Numbered from the stretch's first letter, positions 27,682-37,227 are shown. The stretch: 64,000 nucleotides of DNA from CAVQBJ01 sp963819075 (GCA_963819075.1 CAWFUP010000001.1:496001-560000), one strand, 5' to 3'. Numbers and translations are program-made. Notes: generated by a model from the letters alone, not told the origin.

Positions 27682-28911
27682 ATGCTCCGGGTCGTGTGTC
27701 GTCGCGGATTTCGAGCGCGGTTGTTCGCGGCGGTCGTGGTGGGTGTGGGTGCGCTGGCGCCGGCGGCCGCGGGGTCGGGGCTCCCGGTGACAGTCGACTA
27801 CCAGGGGGTCTACGAGTACCACGAGAGCGCCCAGCAGGCCGGGATGTCGTGGAGCACGGTCGATCAGACGTTCAGTTGGGCGTGGTCGGCGTCCGGTGAG
27901 CTGCCGCTCGCGACGTTCAGCACGGCTCTTCTCCCCGGCCGGCTGACGGTCGCCGGTGAGGAGAAGACGACCAGCGCGGCCGGGCCGCCGACGGACTGCA
28001 AGTACAGTGCGCCGCCGTCCTCGTTGCCGATGCGATTGACCCAGAGTGAGCTCGCGGTCGGTTACGGGCTCGGGATCCCTGGCGCCGACGCCGCCTGCGG
28101 GGGTGGGGCGCCGGCCGGCCCAAGCGACGTCCTCGCCTGCGATTTGAATACCTGCGACGCGGGGATCTGTCCCGCGGGCCCGCCGGCGGTCAGCACCGAG
28201 CGCTTCCAGACACCGGTGCTGACGGCGTTCAAACCGACGACCAGCTACCTGAACACCGGCTACCGGGCCCTGTATGACTCGGCGGGCACGCTATGGGGGA
28301 CGGTAACCGACTCGTTTGACCTACCTCCCGCCTCTGGGATGCTCACAACGAACTGCTTGCAGGGGATCACCGAAACCGTGCAGATGTCGATCATCTCGGA
28401 CGTGACGATCAGCGTGAACGACGGCGCCAACGGACCGTTCAGCGTCAACTTTCCCGACGGTCAGTTTCCAGACATCTCGCCGCCGGTGCCGCTCTTGCCG
28501 GTGCAGCCGCTCGCACCGGGCATACCGACGATCAGCGTGCCGCCAGTGGTGCCGCAGCCCCCGGACGTCACGACGGCGCCGCCGCCCGGCCCGGACCCGG
28601 TCACCGGCGTGATCGAGATCCGCTGTCCCCGCCGCGACCGGCGCTGCAGGGGTGCGGTGACCGTGACCGGCACGACGGGCGGACCGCGCGGCGTCCTCGG
28701 CCGGGTCGCCTACTCGGCGGCCGGCGGCCACGACACGCTCCTCGGCGTCCGGCTCGACGCCGCCGCGGGGGCAATGCTGCGACAAGCAGGGCAGCTGTCA
28801 GTGCGCGTCAGCGTCTCGTCGGTCGTGCTGCCGGGGTCTCGCCGGTCATCGGGGCACCGGACCGTTCTGCTGACCGCGTTCACCCCGATCCCAGGAGTTC
28901 CCTCGAGCTGA
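27682..28911 (+). CDS. Secreted protein with Pro-rich linker, unknown
   Basis: A 409-residue exported protein. The signal peptide (LFAAVVVGVGALAPAAAGS) ends near residue 32. A Cys-containing domain (about 33-265) is followed by a Pro/Val-rich linker (about 268-315) and a C-terminal domain with CPRRDRRCRGAVTVTG, a Cys-x6-Cys loop often seen in repeated beta domains of actinobacterial surface proteins. ATG 27682 is used; a GTG four codons downstream is also possible. It is isolated, and I cannot assign a function. Confidence 0.65.
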   Translation: MLRVVCRRGFRARLFAAVVVGVGALAPAAAGSGLPVTVDYQGVYEYHESAQQAGMSWSTVDQTFSWAWSASGELPLATFSTALLPGRLTVAGEEKTTSAAGPPTDCKYSAPPSSLPMRLTQSELAVGYGLGIPGADAACGGGAPAGPSDVLACDLNTCDAGICPAGPPAVSTERFQTPVLTAFKPTTSYLNTGYRALYDSAGTLWGTVTDSFDLPPASGMLTTNCLQGITETVQMSIISDVTISVNDGANGPFSVNFPDGQFPDISPPVPLLPVQPLAPGIPTISVPPVVPQPPDVTTAPPPGPDPVTGVIEIRCPRRDRRCRGAVTVTGTTGGPRGVLGRVAYSAAGGHDTLLGVRLDAAAGAMLRQAGQLSVRVSVSSVVLPGSRRSSGHRTVLLTAFTPIPGVPSS

Positions 28912-29590
28912 TCGACCGGAGCGCCAAATCCGGACGCCCTCGGCGGACCCGATCGGACGAACGACCGACTTGGACAGCCTCACGGCGGCGCCACGGCGCG
29001 AGCTCCCGCCGCCTGCACTGCCGCCTCGGCAGCTTGCGGAAGTCTCCCGACCCGGCTGACAGCGACGGTCACTTCTCGCACTGAACGAACTCGAGCGTGT
29101 CGTCGGCATCGCTGCCGAGTAGCGCGCCGACACAGAAACAGGAGCGCCGCCTCGACCGCGTCGCGGACCCGCCAATCGCCAAACTCGCGTCTGACGCCGG
29201 CGCTCGCCTTCGAGGGCCGGCGAGCGACTCTCGTATCCGCGCATTCCGAGACTGTCAACGTGTGCGTCAGGATGCGCACGCGCCGACGAACGCAGGGGCC
29301 TGCCGGGTCTGGAATTTTCGGAGGTCGCGCGCTGCCGGGGAGGGACGAGCAGCCGGCCGCTCGTGGCGCGAGACCGTTTGATGATGCGGGAGTTGGCAGT
29401 CCGTCGTCGTGAGCAGGGCGCCGGGCTGGTGCCCGGCGGTCGTTATGACGGCGGGATTGGTCCGGCTTTTGGGGCCGGACCTCGACCATCGCGCGCGGCC
29501 GATCGCTCGCCGGGCGCCGGCGATGGGCGCTTGAGAGGCGTCGCGAGGCTGACGGAATGTCGGTGCTGTCTGGCGGGGTTCTGAGATGAG
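28912..29590. other. Gene-poor stretch before the copper operon terminator
   Basis: About 680 bases. On the minus strand near 29088-29200 fragments in two frames (RDAVEAALLFL and ALLGSDADDTLEFVQ with a stop) look like the remains of a small protein. Nothing intact is supportable. Confidence 0.35.
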
Positions 29591-29622
29591 GAGGTGGGGC
29601 GGCTGGGGTGCCGCCCCACCTC
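29591..29622 (-). terminator. Strong hairpin terminator of the copper operon
   Basis: GAGGTGGGGCGGC, loop TGGGGT, GCCGCCCCACCTC: a perfect 13-bp stem. It begins eight bases after the stop of the YcnI-like gene read on the minus strand. There is no long U tract, as is common in GC-rich actinobacteria. Confidence 0.75.
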
Positions 29623-29630
29623 TGGGTCGG

Positions 29631-30362
29631 TTACGCGGCGGCTCGGGTGCGACGGGTGCTGGTGAGCGCGGCGAGGCCGGCGATGAGGCCGAGCGCGCCG
29701 ATGATTAGCGCGGTGATGGCGAGGCCCTTGCTCGCTCCGGTCGATTTGGTGACGGTGACCGACGCGCTGGTGGCGCCGGCGGTCGGCGCGGTCGGTAGTT
29801 CGCCGGGGGTCGGGCCGGCTTCGCCGCCGGCGATGTCCTGGATTACGCCGCCTTTGGGGGTGATGTTGATCGTCGGGGCGGGCATGTCGGCGCTGGGGGG
29901 TCCGATCCAGTGCGCGACGCTGCCGTCGCTGTAGCTCTCAAGCGTCTTGAACGCGAGCGATTGGCCGACGCCGTTGCTGGGCATCGCGATGTCGAGCGGG
30001 AACTGGATGAACTGGTTGTTATCGACGCGGCCGAGTGGCCCGGTCCAGGTCCAGATGACGTGTGAGATCTCCTGGTTGACCGGCCCGCTGTCGGTCTGGA
30101 TCGGTGGGTTGACGTTCTGGATGATGGTGTTGATCGTCCATCCGGGCACGTTTTGCACGTTGACGTTCGTGAATCCGGGCGGGAACAGCGTGTCGACCTT
30201 GGTGACGTGCGCGTTCGCTACCTCGCCGGGAACGCGCAGGTTCAGCGTCACGAACGCCCCGGCGGGGATCGTGTTCGGATGCAGGCTGACGTGGGCCTGG
30301 GCCATGGTGGGCGCGAGCAGCGCGCCGAGGGCGACCAGCAGGCCAATGGTGTGCTTCTTCAC
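29631..30362 (-). CDS. ycnI: YcnI-like copper-binding protein (DUF1775)
   Basis: Exported copper protein of 243 residues. The signal peptide ends at AQA, so the mature chain begins with His24 (HVSLHPNTIPAG). An N-terminal His is the known copper ligand (histidine brace) of YcnI domains. The DUF1775 domain spans about 24-150 and includes VPGWTINTI and the conserved IWTWTGPLGRVDNNQFIQFP. A linker and a C-terminal membrane helix (ALIIGALGLIAGLAAL) anchor it. It is the last gene of a minus-strand run with a CopC-CopD fusion and is followed by a terminator. Likely role: copper acquisition or delivery at the cell surface. Confidence 0.88.
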   Translation of the reverse strand: MKKHTIGLLVALGALLAPTMAQAHVSLHPNTIPAGAFVTLNLRVPGEVANAHVTKVDTLFPPGFTNVNVQNVPGWTINTIIQNVNPPIQTDSGPVNQEISHVIWTWTGPLGRVDNNQFIQFPLDIAMPSNGVGQSLAFKTLESYSDGSVAHWIGPPSADMPAPTINITPKGGVIQDIAGGEAGPTPGELPTAPTAGATSASVTVTKSTGASKGLAITALIIGALGLIAGLAALTSTRRTRAAA

Positions 30363-30419
30363 GGTTCGCTCTTTTCGTGGTGAGATTTAAGGCGGCGTGG
30401 GCCGCCAGCGGACGAGCAG

Positions 30420-30749
30420 TCAGCGCCGGGCGCCGTTACGGCGAGGCGCCGGGAGGAGGGGCGGTCCGCGTCCGGCGAGCGCCGCCGCGAGCAGGGCGCC
30501 GCCGCGCGCGAGCAGCCGCGGAGCGTCGTGGCGCCTGCATCCGCGTGCCGGTCGGGCCCGTCGCCTTACGGCTCGCGTCGCCAGTGCTTCGACGAGCCGC
30601 TCGCCCGGGTAGCGCCCGCACCAGGCCAGGGCGAGCAGCAGCCAGGCGGGGGCCATCGCGAGCAGCAGCGGCGCGAACAGGTGCCCCAGCAGCATGAGCG
30701 CGAGCGCAACGATCAGCAGGCCGCCGACCCGGAGTGGGCGTGCGGTCAT
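30420..30749 (-). CDS. Small membrane protein in copper operon, copy A
   Basis: A 109-residue protein. Two adjacent membrane helices (VGGLLIVALALMLLG, LAPAWLLLALAW-type) are followed by CGRYPGERLVEAL and an Arg-rich tail. Its ATG overlaps the end of the CopC-CopD gene by 4 bp (ATGA), so it is coupled to it. The same layout and the RYPGERL motif recur in the gene at 32716 on the other side of CopC-CopD. No characterised family recognised. It probably belongs to the copper-handling machinery. Confidence 0.65.
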   Translation of the reverse strand: MTARPLRVGGLLIVALALMLLGHLFAPLLLAMAPAWLLLALAWCGRYPGERLVEALATRAVRRRARPARGCRRHDAPRLLARGGALLAAALAGRGPPLLPAPRRNGARR

Positions 30750-32647
30750 CGGATTGGCACCTTGACGCTTTGCAGGTACTCGTCAAACGCCGACACGCGA
30801 TCGGTGAACTGAAGCGTCCAGGTGCCACCCGGGATCAGTTGCGCGTAGACGATGTAGTGCCCGGGCCCGGCCGGCGTGGCGGTGAGGCTCAGCGGCCCGA
30901 TCCCCTTGGCCGGCAAGCCGGCCGTCACGATGAGCTGTTGGGTGGCGGTGAACTGGCTGCCGTCCTTGGGATTGATCAGATACAGGTGGATCGTGTTGGA
31001 GCCCACGCGCGACGGGTCCACGGTCAGCTCCAGCTCCGCCGGGCCAAGCGTCGTGTTGGTGGAGAACGGACCTGCGGTGGCGTCGACCGGCGGCGTGTAG
31101 GCCACGAGCGCCGACGTGACGCTGAGCACCACGATCAGCAGCAGCACCTCCGCGCGCAGCGTGCGCCGCAGCAGCACCCCGATCTCCCCGGGCGAGCGCG
31201 ACTCGCTGACCGCACGGCGCAGCGCGGGGATTGTGCGCTGCCGGTTGATCGCGCCGAGGCCGATCAGGACCATCAGCAGCGCGAACTTGACGAGCACCGC
31301 GACGCCGTAGGCGCTGTGAAACAGGCCGTCCCAGGTACGGATGTGCACGTAGGCCTGCACCACACCGCTGAGCAGCAGCGCGATCACGCACGCAAGCGCG
31401 ATCGGCGAGAACCGCACGAGCGTGCCGGCCAGCAGCCGCGTGCGCTCCGCGGGCTCCAGCCGCCGCGTCGCCGCCGGCAGAACCCCCACCAGGCAGACGA
31501 GCCCGCCCAGCCACACGCTCATCGCCACAACGTGCACCACGTCCAACGGAAACAGCAGACCGGTCGGGCTCGAGACGCTGGCGTGGCCGCTCAGGGCCGG
31601 CGTGATCGCCACAAAGCACGCGGCCAGCACCGCCAAGAGGACCACCCACGGCGCGGGAGCCGGGAGCACCGCCACGCCGTCGGCGCCGAGCGCCACGGTT
31701 CGCAACGCGGGGACGGCGGGCCGGCGCATCAGCGCCAGGCCGGCGAGCAGCGCGCCGAAGAGCAGCCACACGATCGCCCGCGTGCCCCACACCCAGCCAA
31801 AACGGCTGTGTAGCACCGTGCTGATGACGTGGCCGTTCAGCGATGACCACAGCGACTCCCCGGCCTCGGTGGCGCCCTGAAGCGCGATCCCCAGCGCACC
31901 CACGAGCACGCCCAGCGCCGCCGCAAACGCCAGCAGCCACATACAGCGCCGCGCAAACGCCTCCGACGCCTCAGTCCAGCGCGCCTCGCTACCCGCCAGC
32001 TCGCGCAACCCGGGCAGCCACACCAACCCCAGGAAGCTCAGGACCCCGATCAGCAACGCAATCGACACGTAGTCCAGGCCCTTCACCGCCCCGAACGCGA
32101 CCTCCGTGACGCTGCCGACCTTCTCCTTGCTCAGCAGCGCTCCGACCGTCACCGCCGAGCTCGAGCTCGGCGCACCGACGCTGAATACGTTGCCGCCATA
32201 GACCACGTGCGTGTCAGCCGAGATCACGCGATAGGTGGCGATATAGGTCCCCTTCGCCAACCCGGGCTTCAACCCGACACCCATCCACGACTCACGACCA
32301 CCCGGATGCGTCACGTCGCCGTCATCGACCTCGCTGCCCGTCGCGTCGTAGACCCGAACCGCGCCGAGCGTCCCGCCGACCGCCTGGTTGAACTCGAAGA
32401 TCACCTCCGCGGGCTGCGTCGCAACCACGGCGCCGCGGACCGGCACGGTGCCAAGCAACTGCGCATGCGCCCACGCCGACGGCGCCGCGCACAGCCCCCA
32501 CGCCATCACCACTGAGATCGCCGCGACACGCAATCGCGTGCGGGCACGCGGACGCGCGACTGCGCTGGCGGTCAATCCACGATTGCTGCGACGCAACGTC
32601 ACCGCGTGCGCTATGGAGCGCCCAGCGACAAGCGGGCCGTGATGCAT
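30746..32647 (-). CDS. ycnJ: CopC-CopD fusion copper transport protein (YcnJ-like)
   Basis: A 633-residue copper importer. The signal peptide ends at AWA, giving a mature N-terminal His61 (HAQLLGTVPVRG). The CopC domain (61-160) has the second copper ligand region ISADTHVVYGG. The CopD membrane domain (about 185-500) has eight helices, including LSGHASVSSP and VHVVAMSVWLGGL. A C-terminal beta domain (about 525-633, YtkA/FixH-like) completes the fusion. AGGAGG stands seven bases before ATG 32647. Together with YcnI downstream it forms a copper uptake operon. No copper-sensing repressor is visible nearby. Confidence 0.9.
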   Translation of the reverse strand: MHHGPLVAGRSIAHAVTLRRSNRGLTASAVARPRARTRLRVAAISVVMAWGLCAAPSAWAHAQLLGTVPVRGAVVATQPAEVIFEFNQAVGGTLGAVRVYDATGSEVDDGDVTHPGGRESWMGVGLKPGLAKGTYIATYRVISADTHVVYGGNVFSVGAPSSSSAVTVGALLSKEKVGSVTEVAFGAVKGLDYVSIALLIGVLSFLGLVWLPGLRELAGSEARWTEASEAFARRCMWLLAFAAALGVLVGALGIALQGATEAGESLWSSLNGHVISTVLHSRFGWVWGTRAIVWLLFGALLAGLALMRRPAVPALRTVALGADGVAVLPAPAPWVVLLAVLAACFVAITPALSGHASVSSPTGLLFPLDVVHVVAMSVWLGGLVCLVGVLPAATRRLEPAERTRLLAGTLVRFSPIALACVIALLLSGVVQAYVHIRTWDGLFHSAYGVAVLVKFALLMVLIGLGAINRQRTIPALRRAVSESRSPGEIGVLLRRTLRAEVLLLIVVLSVTSALVAYTPPVDATAGPFSTNTTLGPAELELTVDPSRVGSNTIHLYLINPKDGSQFTATQQLIVTAGLPAKGIGPLSLTATPAGPGHYIVYAQLIPGGTWTLQFTDRVSAFDEYLQSVKVPIR

Positions 32648-32715
32648 GACGCCTCCTAACAGGCGGTTACAGGGCAGCTCAATGCGAGCTAGCCGCCCCC
32701 GCCTACCGGAAGCGG

Positions 32716-33057
32716 CTAGCTCAGCCCGGCCGCGGGTGGCGGGCGTACCGCCAACGCAAACGCCATCAGCAATCCACCGCGCGGAACCGACGCCAGGCCG
32801 ACCCGGCCCGACGGCACACAGCGCGGCACGGCAACCGGCCGTCGCCGCGAACCACGGCGCGCCCAGCGGGCAAGCAGACGCTCGCCGGGATAGCGACGCG
32901 CCATGAGCACCAACGCGAGTAGCAACGCCGGCGCGAGATATACGACGCCCTCGACGACGACGGAACTCGCGGCGAGCACCGCGGCGAGCGCCACCAGAAC
33001 AACCAGAACGCCCGCACAGCGCAGGCCCGACGGGCGCGGCACACGGCCCCCAAACAT
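32716..33057 (-). CDS. Small membrane protein in copper operon, copy B
   Basis: A 113-residue protein from ATG 33057 (AGGG upstream; ATG 33078 is possible). It has two helices (GVLVVLVALAAVLAASSVVV, LAPALLLALVLM) and then RRYPGERLLARWARRG. It is related to the gene at 30420 through RYPGERL and the overall layout. It lies first in the minus-strand copper run, 68 bases ahead of the CopC-CopD gene. Unknown function. Confidence 0.6.
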   Translation of the reverse strand: MFGGRVPRPSGLRCAGVLVVLVALAAVLAASSVVVEGVVYLAPALLLALVLMARRYPGERLLARWARRGSRRRPVAVPRCVPSGRVGLASVPRGGLLMAFALAVRPPPAAGLS

Positions 33058-33651
33058 GACCGGGACCCTAGCGCGCATCGCGTAAGGCTGCCCGAATCGA
33101 AAGACCGAGCTCGCCTGGTAGGCGAGGAACAGGCACGACGGGTTGAGCGCGATGTCGAGGAACGCTGGGCGTCCCAACCGCTATGAGGCGTGGAGCAGCC
33201 ACCTCGATCCCGCTCACCACGGCCTCCGACCCCATCATGCTTCGCTCGCGTCAAAGGTGAATCTCGCCGGCGACGAGAGGCCTGAGTCGCGCCGGCCTGC
33301 GCCCCTCCCCGACGATAGATCTGGAGCCCCCAGACCGCACGAGTCCTTCCGCGACCGCTTGATCGTGCCGATCGCCGGCGCCGCGCAAACCATCAGCCGC
33401 GTTTCAGTCCGCAGGCGCCCGCAGCGGCGATGGCCACGGCCGTCGCAGCCCTCCTGACCGCGCGAAGGAGCGCCGCGGGGTCCAGATGGAGATGCTCGTC
33501 GGTTCGCGAAAGCAGGATCACGTCGCGCTGGTGGATCGGTGCACCGGAGAGGTCTGCTGCGGCAGACGCGGAGCAACTGAGGGCGTAATAGGAGCAGTCC
33601 GAGGGATGGGCGACCTAAGATTTCCGTCCTGCGGTCCGGTTCAGCTCAGCG
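33058..33651. other. Gene-poor stretch, possible small relic
   Basis: About 595 bases. On the minus strand, 33393-33567, a frame with VILLSRTDEHLHLDPAALLR and a natural stop looks like the tail of a protein but has no start. Nothing else is recognisable. Confidence 0.3.
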
Positions 33652-34587
33652 CTAACTTGGCGACCCCAGGCGCGTTGCGCGGGTGGCCACAGCGGCGTTG
33701 CGAAGCGCTTGCGCGGTGGCGTCCGTTTCGGCCCGGGCGACCCCGGGCACGCGAACGAGCAGCAGCCGGCGTCGCAACGGGTCGCCGCCGTCGACGTTCA
33801 CGGCTTGGACATCACCTGGCAGCGCGGGTAGGAGCACGTCGGGGATGGTCGTGATCGCCACCCCGCTGGCGACGAGCTGAAGTTTGGTCAGCCAATCACG
33901 CACGACGTAGGGCGCGTTCGGGCGGCCAGCGGAGCCCGGCCAAACCCCGAGGAGCCGTTCCTCGCCCTCCGAGTGTGCCACGACCCACCGCTCCCCGGTG
34001 AGCTCTGCTGCGTGTACGCGTGACCGTCCAGCCAGTCGGTGGCTCGCGCCGACAGCGATGCGCAAAGGTCCCTCTGCGAGGATTTCGATGTCGAGAGTCG
34101 GGTCGCGGGCATCGGGCGGCATGTGAGGAGGCATGCCGGCGAGTAACGCGATGTCGAGGTTCCCGGCGCGTAGGGCGCGCGTGAGAACCGCGCTTGTGCC
34201 TTCGCGCAACGCGACGACGATGTCGGGCCGATCGCGAGCGAGGCAGCCCAGCGCACCGGGCACAACACCCGCCGCGGCGCTCGCAAACGCCCCAAGCCGA
34301 ACAGGCCGAACCCGGACCGCGTCTGCTCTATCAAGCTCACGCTCGGCGTCCTGCATCGCCTCAAGGGCCGTGGTCGCGTGGCCGAGCAGCACCTCGCCGG
34401 CGGCGGTGAGCCGGACGCCCTTACGCTCACGGATCACCAGTGGGTGCCCCGTCGTTCGTTCCAGTGCCGCCACTCGCTTGGAAATCGCCGACTGCGTGTA
34501 CCCAAGCTCGGCCGCGGCCGCCGTAAACGAACCGCGCGCCGCCACCGCGCGCAGCACGCGAAGATCTCCGAACGAGTAATCCACCAT
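33652..34587 (-). CDS. LysR-family transcription regulator
   Basis: A 311-residue regulator. The N-terminal winged helix is complete (FGDLRVLRAVAARGSFTAAA, TQSAISKRVAALE) and the C-terminal LysR substrate domain runs from about residue 90 (VRVRPVRLGAFASAAAGVVP). It is divergent from the dienelactone hydrolase-like gene, starting 70 bases away, the standard arrangement for a LysR activator and its target. GCATGCATGC, a perfect palindrome, lies in the gap at about 34629. The inducer is unknown. Confidence 0.9.
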   Translation of the reverse strand: MVDYSFGDLRVLRAVAARGSFTAAAAELGYTQSAISKRVAALERTTGHPLVIRERKGVRLTAAGEVLLGHATTALEAMQDAERELDRADAVRVRPVRLGAFASAAAGVVPGALGCLARDRPDIVVALREGTSAVLTRALRAGNLDIALLAGMPPHMPPDARDPTLDIEILAEGPLRIAVGASHRLAGRSRVHAAELTGERWVVAHSEGEERLLGVWPGSAGRPNAPYVVRDWLTKLQLVASGVAITTIPDVLLPALPGDVQAVNVDGGDPLRRRLLLVRVPGVARAETDATAQALRNAAVATRATRLGSPS

Positions 34588-34656
34588 GCTCGACGGGAAT
34601 CCTAGTCATGCCAAACAGTCGTCCCCAGCATGCATGCGGGCAACTACGATCCTCGC

Positions 34657-35376
34657 ATGCCCACAACCGATATCAGCGTCACCACGATCGACGGGACTGC
34701 GATGCCAGCGTTTCTAGCCTGGCCGGAAGGCGACCAGCGATGGCCAACCGCCGTGGTCCTCGGTGAGCTGTTTGGGCTCACCGACGTGCAACGCGACGCG
34801 GCCGAGCGCGTAGCCGCTATCGGATATGTCGCGATCGCCCCCGACCTCCTTCACCGACGCGCGCCTGGTGGCCCGCTCGCCGAGGACGACGAAGGTCGCC
34901 GCCAGGGTCTCGCCCTCATCGACGAAATCACTCGCCTTGAGCTCGTCAGCGACGTACGCGACGCGCTGCATGCCGCCGCTACCCACCCCCACGCCGACTC
35001 GGGAGCCGCGTCAGTCGCCCTCGGGATGTCGTTCGGCGGGCACGTCGCGATGCTCGCCGCGGCGCAGCTCGATCTCCGCGCCTGCGTTGCAATGTACGCC
35101 GGCTGGCTTGCGGGCACCGCCATCGCCGCGTCACGCCCCGAGCCGACCGGTAGCCTGCGGCTGGCCGGGCGCCTGCTTATCCTCATCGGCGACGCAGACC
35201 CAATGGTCCCGGCATCTGACATTGATGCCCTCCGCGGCTGGCAACCACAAGCCCAGGTCATCACCTACCCCGGCGTCGGGCATCGGTTCTGCTCGGTGGG
35301 CCGCCCAGGCTATGACCCCCAAGCCGCCGCCGACGCCTGGGCGCAGACAGCGTGGTTCCTGACCTCATCGAAATAA
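34657..35376 (+). CDS. Dienelactone hydrolase-family protein (Ser nucleophile)
   Basis: Alpha/beta hydrolase of 239 residues. It has the DLH signature ELFGLTDVQRDAAERVA, nucleophile Ser125 in GMSFGGHV, Asp181 in GDADPMVP and His209 in GVGHRFC. True dienelactone hydrolases use Cys at the nucleophile position (GxCxGG). Ser here suggests a general esterase within the family. ATG 34657 has no ribosome site and may be read from a near-leaderless mRNA. Probably controlled by the divergent LysR protein. Confidence 0.82.
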   Translation: MPTTDISVTTIDGTAMPAFLAWPEGDQRWPTAVVLGELFGLTDVQRDAAERVAAIGYVAIAPDLLHRRAPGGPLAEDDEGRRQGLALIDEITRLELVSDVRDALHAAATHPHADSGAASVALGMSFGGHVAMLAAAQLDLRACVAMYAGWLAGTAIAASRPEPTGSLRLAGRLLILIGDADPMVPASDIDALRGWQPQAQVITYPGVGHRFCSVGRPGYDPQAAADAWAQTAWFLTSSK

Positions 35377-35717
35377 GCACCGCGCTTACCGAAGGCTAAC
35401 TGCCCCTCCGTCGCCGAGGCGGCACTCTCGGTGAGGCTGCTGCTCTCCGCACGAGCCGGCAGCGACAACTGCTCTGAACGATGCCGCTGGCGTCGAGAAA
35501 GGCGGCCTCCGCCAACAGGAAGGTCCGGTGCAAACACCCTCGGACGGGCGGAAGCAGGGCCTTCGCGTCACTTCCGACGTTCCCAGCCCAGGAGGTCGCG
35601 CCGCGATCGAAGCTCCGCACTGGTGAGATTGGGTCTCGTCTTGGCCCTGGATAGGTCCTGGTTGTTTGCAGCGGGAGGCGGATCGGGAGGTTCCGGTTGC
35701 GTTTCGGAGAGCGTGGC
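35377..35717. other. Convergent gap
   Basis: About 340 bases between the ends of the DLH-like gene and the oxidoreductase gene. Long open minus-strand frames are low-complexity. No gene or terminator-quality hairpin identified. Confidence 0.35.
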
Positions 35718-36677
35718 TCAGGTGACGTGCAGGATGCTCTTTCCGTGTGCGGTGCGCTCGTGTAGTTCGGTGAGCGCGTTGGTGGCGTTCTCGAGTGGGT
35801 GGGTTGCACCCACGATCGGCTCTAGTTTGCCTTCCTGTGTGAGCTGGTTGAGCCGCTCGGCGGCTTCGTTGATGCCGTTGGGGGTGGTGGTGAGGATGCC
35901 CCAGGTGCATCCGCGTACGTCGGTGTTGTTCAGCAGCAGGCGGTTGGCGGGGATCTGGGGGATCTGCCCGGAGGCGAAGCCCACGATGATCAGGCGGCCT
36001 TCGCTGCCGAGCGAGCGCAGGTTGTCGAGCGTGCGCTCGCCGCCGACGGGGTCGAAGATGAGATCGACGCCCGCGCCGGTCAGCTGCCTGAGCTCTTGGC
36101 GCCATCCAGCGCCCGCGCGGAGCACATGGTCGGCGCCCGCGGTGAGGGCGACGCGTTCCTTCTCCTCGCTCGTGACGACGCCGTACGTGGTCGCGCCGAG
36201 CGCCTTCGCGAGCTGCAGCGCGGCCGTGCCGACGCCTCCGCCCGCGCCGTGGACGAGCACGCTCTCCCCGGCGTGTAGATCTCCTCGTCGTACGAGGCCG
36301 GCGTAGGCGGTGAGATAGTTCAGCGGGTACGCTGCGCCCTGCTCGAAGCTCAGCTCCTGCGGGAGCGCTAACGTGAGTGACGGCTGCGCCTCGACGCGCT
36401 CGGCGTAGGCGCCGAGGGCCATCGACACCACGCGGTCGCCGACCGCGAACCCGCTGTCCGGCGCGGCGCGTGAGATCACGCCGCTGGCCTCCCAGCCGAG
36501 CGTAAACGGAGGCTCTTGGCGGATTTGGAACTCGCCGCGGCTCATGAGCATGTCCGCGAACCCGACGCCGGCGGCACGCACATCGATGACGAGCTCGCAC
36601 GTCTCGGCGGGCTCCTGTACGTCCTGGATCTCGATCCCGTCAGCCCGCTCGGTGGACGTCACCCGCACAGCTCGCAT
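35718..36677 (-). CDS. Quinone oxidoreductase-like medium-chain dehydrogenase
   Basis: NADPH-dependent oxidoreductase of 319 residues, zinc-free type. The GroES-like domain (about 1-120) contains AAGVGFADMLMSRGEFQ and PFTLGWEASGVI. The Rossmann domain contains the NADPH motif VLVHGAGGGVGTAALQLAK (about 135-153) and DLIFDPVGGERTL. The structural-zinc Cys cluster is absent, as in quinone reductases. ATG 36677 with GAGGAG about 10 bases upstream is preferred over the longer frame to 36704. It is divergent from the HxlR regulator, which probably controls it. Confidence 0.88.
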   Translation of the reverse strand: MRAVRVTSTERADGIEIQDVQEPAETCELVIDVRAAGVGFADMLMSRGEFQIRQEPPFTLGWEASGVISRAAPDSGFAVGDRVVSMALGAYAERVEAQPSLTLALPQELSFEQGAAYPLNYLTAYAGLVRRGDLHAGESVLVHGAGGGVGTAALQLAKALGATTYGVVTSEEKERVALTAGADHVLRAGAGWRQELRQLTGAGVDLIFDPVGGERTLDNLRSLGSEGRLIIVGFASGQIPQIPANRLLLNNTDVRGCTWGILTTTPNGINEAAERLNQLTQEGKLEPIVGATHPLENATNALTELHERTAHGKSILHVT

Positions 36678-36762
36678 CCGCAACGCTCCTCGCTTGAGTT
36701 TCAAAATAGAACGGTATGTCTATCAGAGTTCCGTTTCGGAATGCAAGTGTTAGGCTGTGCGT

Positions 36763-37227
36763 ATGCGGTACGAGGAACTGGCAGATATCCCGTGTTCGAT
36801 CGTGCGGCCCCTGTCGTTGCTGGGGGACCGCTGGACACTCGTGCTGCTGCGGCAGTCATTTGCGGGGATCAGGCGTTTCGAGGACTTTCAGTCCACGCTC
36901 GGGATCTCGCGCAGCCGCCTCGCGGATCGCCTGGACCGCCTCGTCGACGCGGGCATCCTTAGGCGCGAGCCGTACAAGGACAATCGGACACGCCTTGAGT
37001 ACCGGCTCACCCAGAAGGGCCACGACCTCTACCCCGTGCTCATGGCGCTACGAGACTGGGGCGACGCCCACATGGCCGATGGCGGCCCGCCTGTGCATTA
37101 CCTCCACGACGGATGCGGCGGCGAAGCCCACGTGCGCCTCCAGTGCGACCAATGCGCTCAGCCGCTGACCGCACGCGACGTGCGACCCGCACCCGGACCG
37201 GGGGCGCTCACGCTCGCCGCCGGGTAA
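36763..37227 (+). CDS. HxlR-family transcription regulator
   Basis: A 154-residue winged-helix protein. It has the family core CSIVRPLSLLGDRWTLVLLR and RFEDFQSTLGISRSRLADRL, and ends with a four-Cys segment (CGGEAHVRLQCDQCAQPL) that may bind zinc or sense redox state. HxlR proteins with Cys often respond to quinones or electrophiles, which suits the divergent quinone reductase-like gene 86 bases away. The AT-rich gap contains GAACGG...AGTTCCG half-sites. Confidence 0.88.
   Translation: MRYEELADIPCSIVRPLSLLGDRWTLVLLRQSFAGIRRFEDFQSTLGISRSRLADRLDRLVDAGILRREPYKDNRTRLEYRLTQKGHDLYPVLMALRDWGDAHMADGGPPVHYLHDGCGGEAHVRLQCDQCAQPLTARDVRPAPGPGALTLAAG

Noticed and set aside
30734..31813. Plus-strand ORF of 359 codons
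   Set aside because: Antisense of CopC-CopD, His/Gln/Arg-rich artefact.
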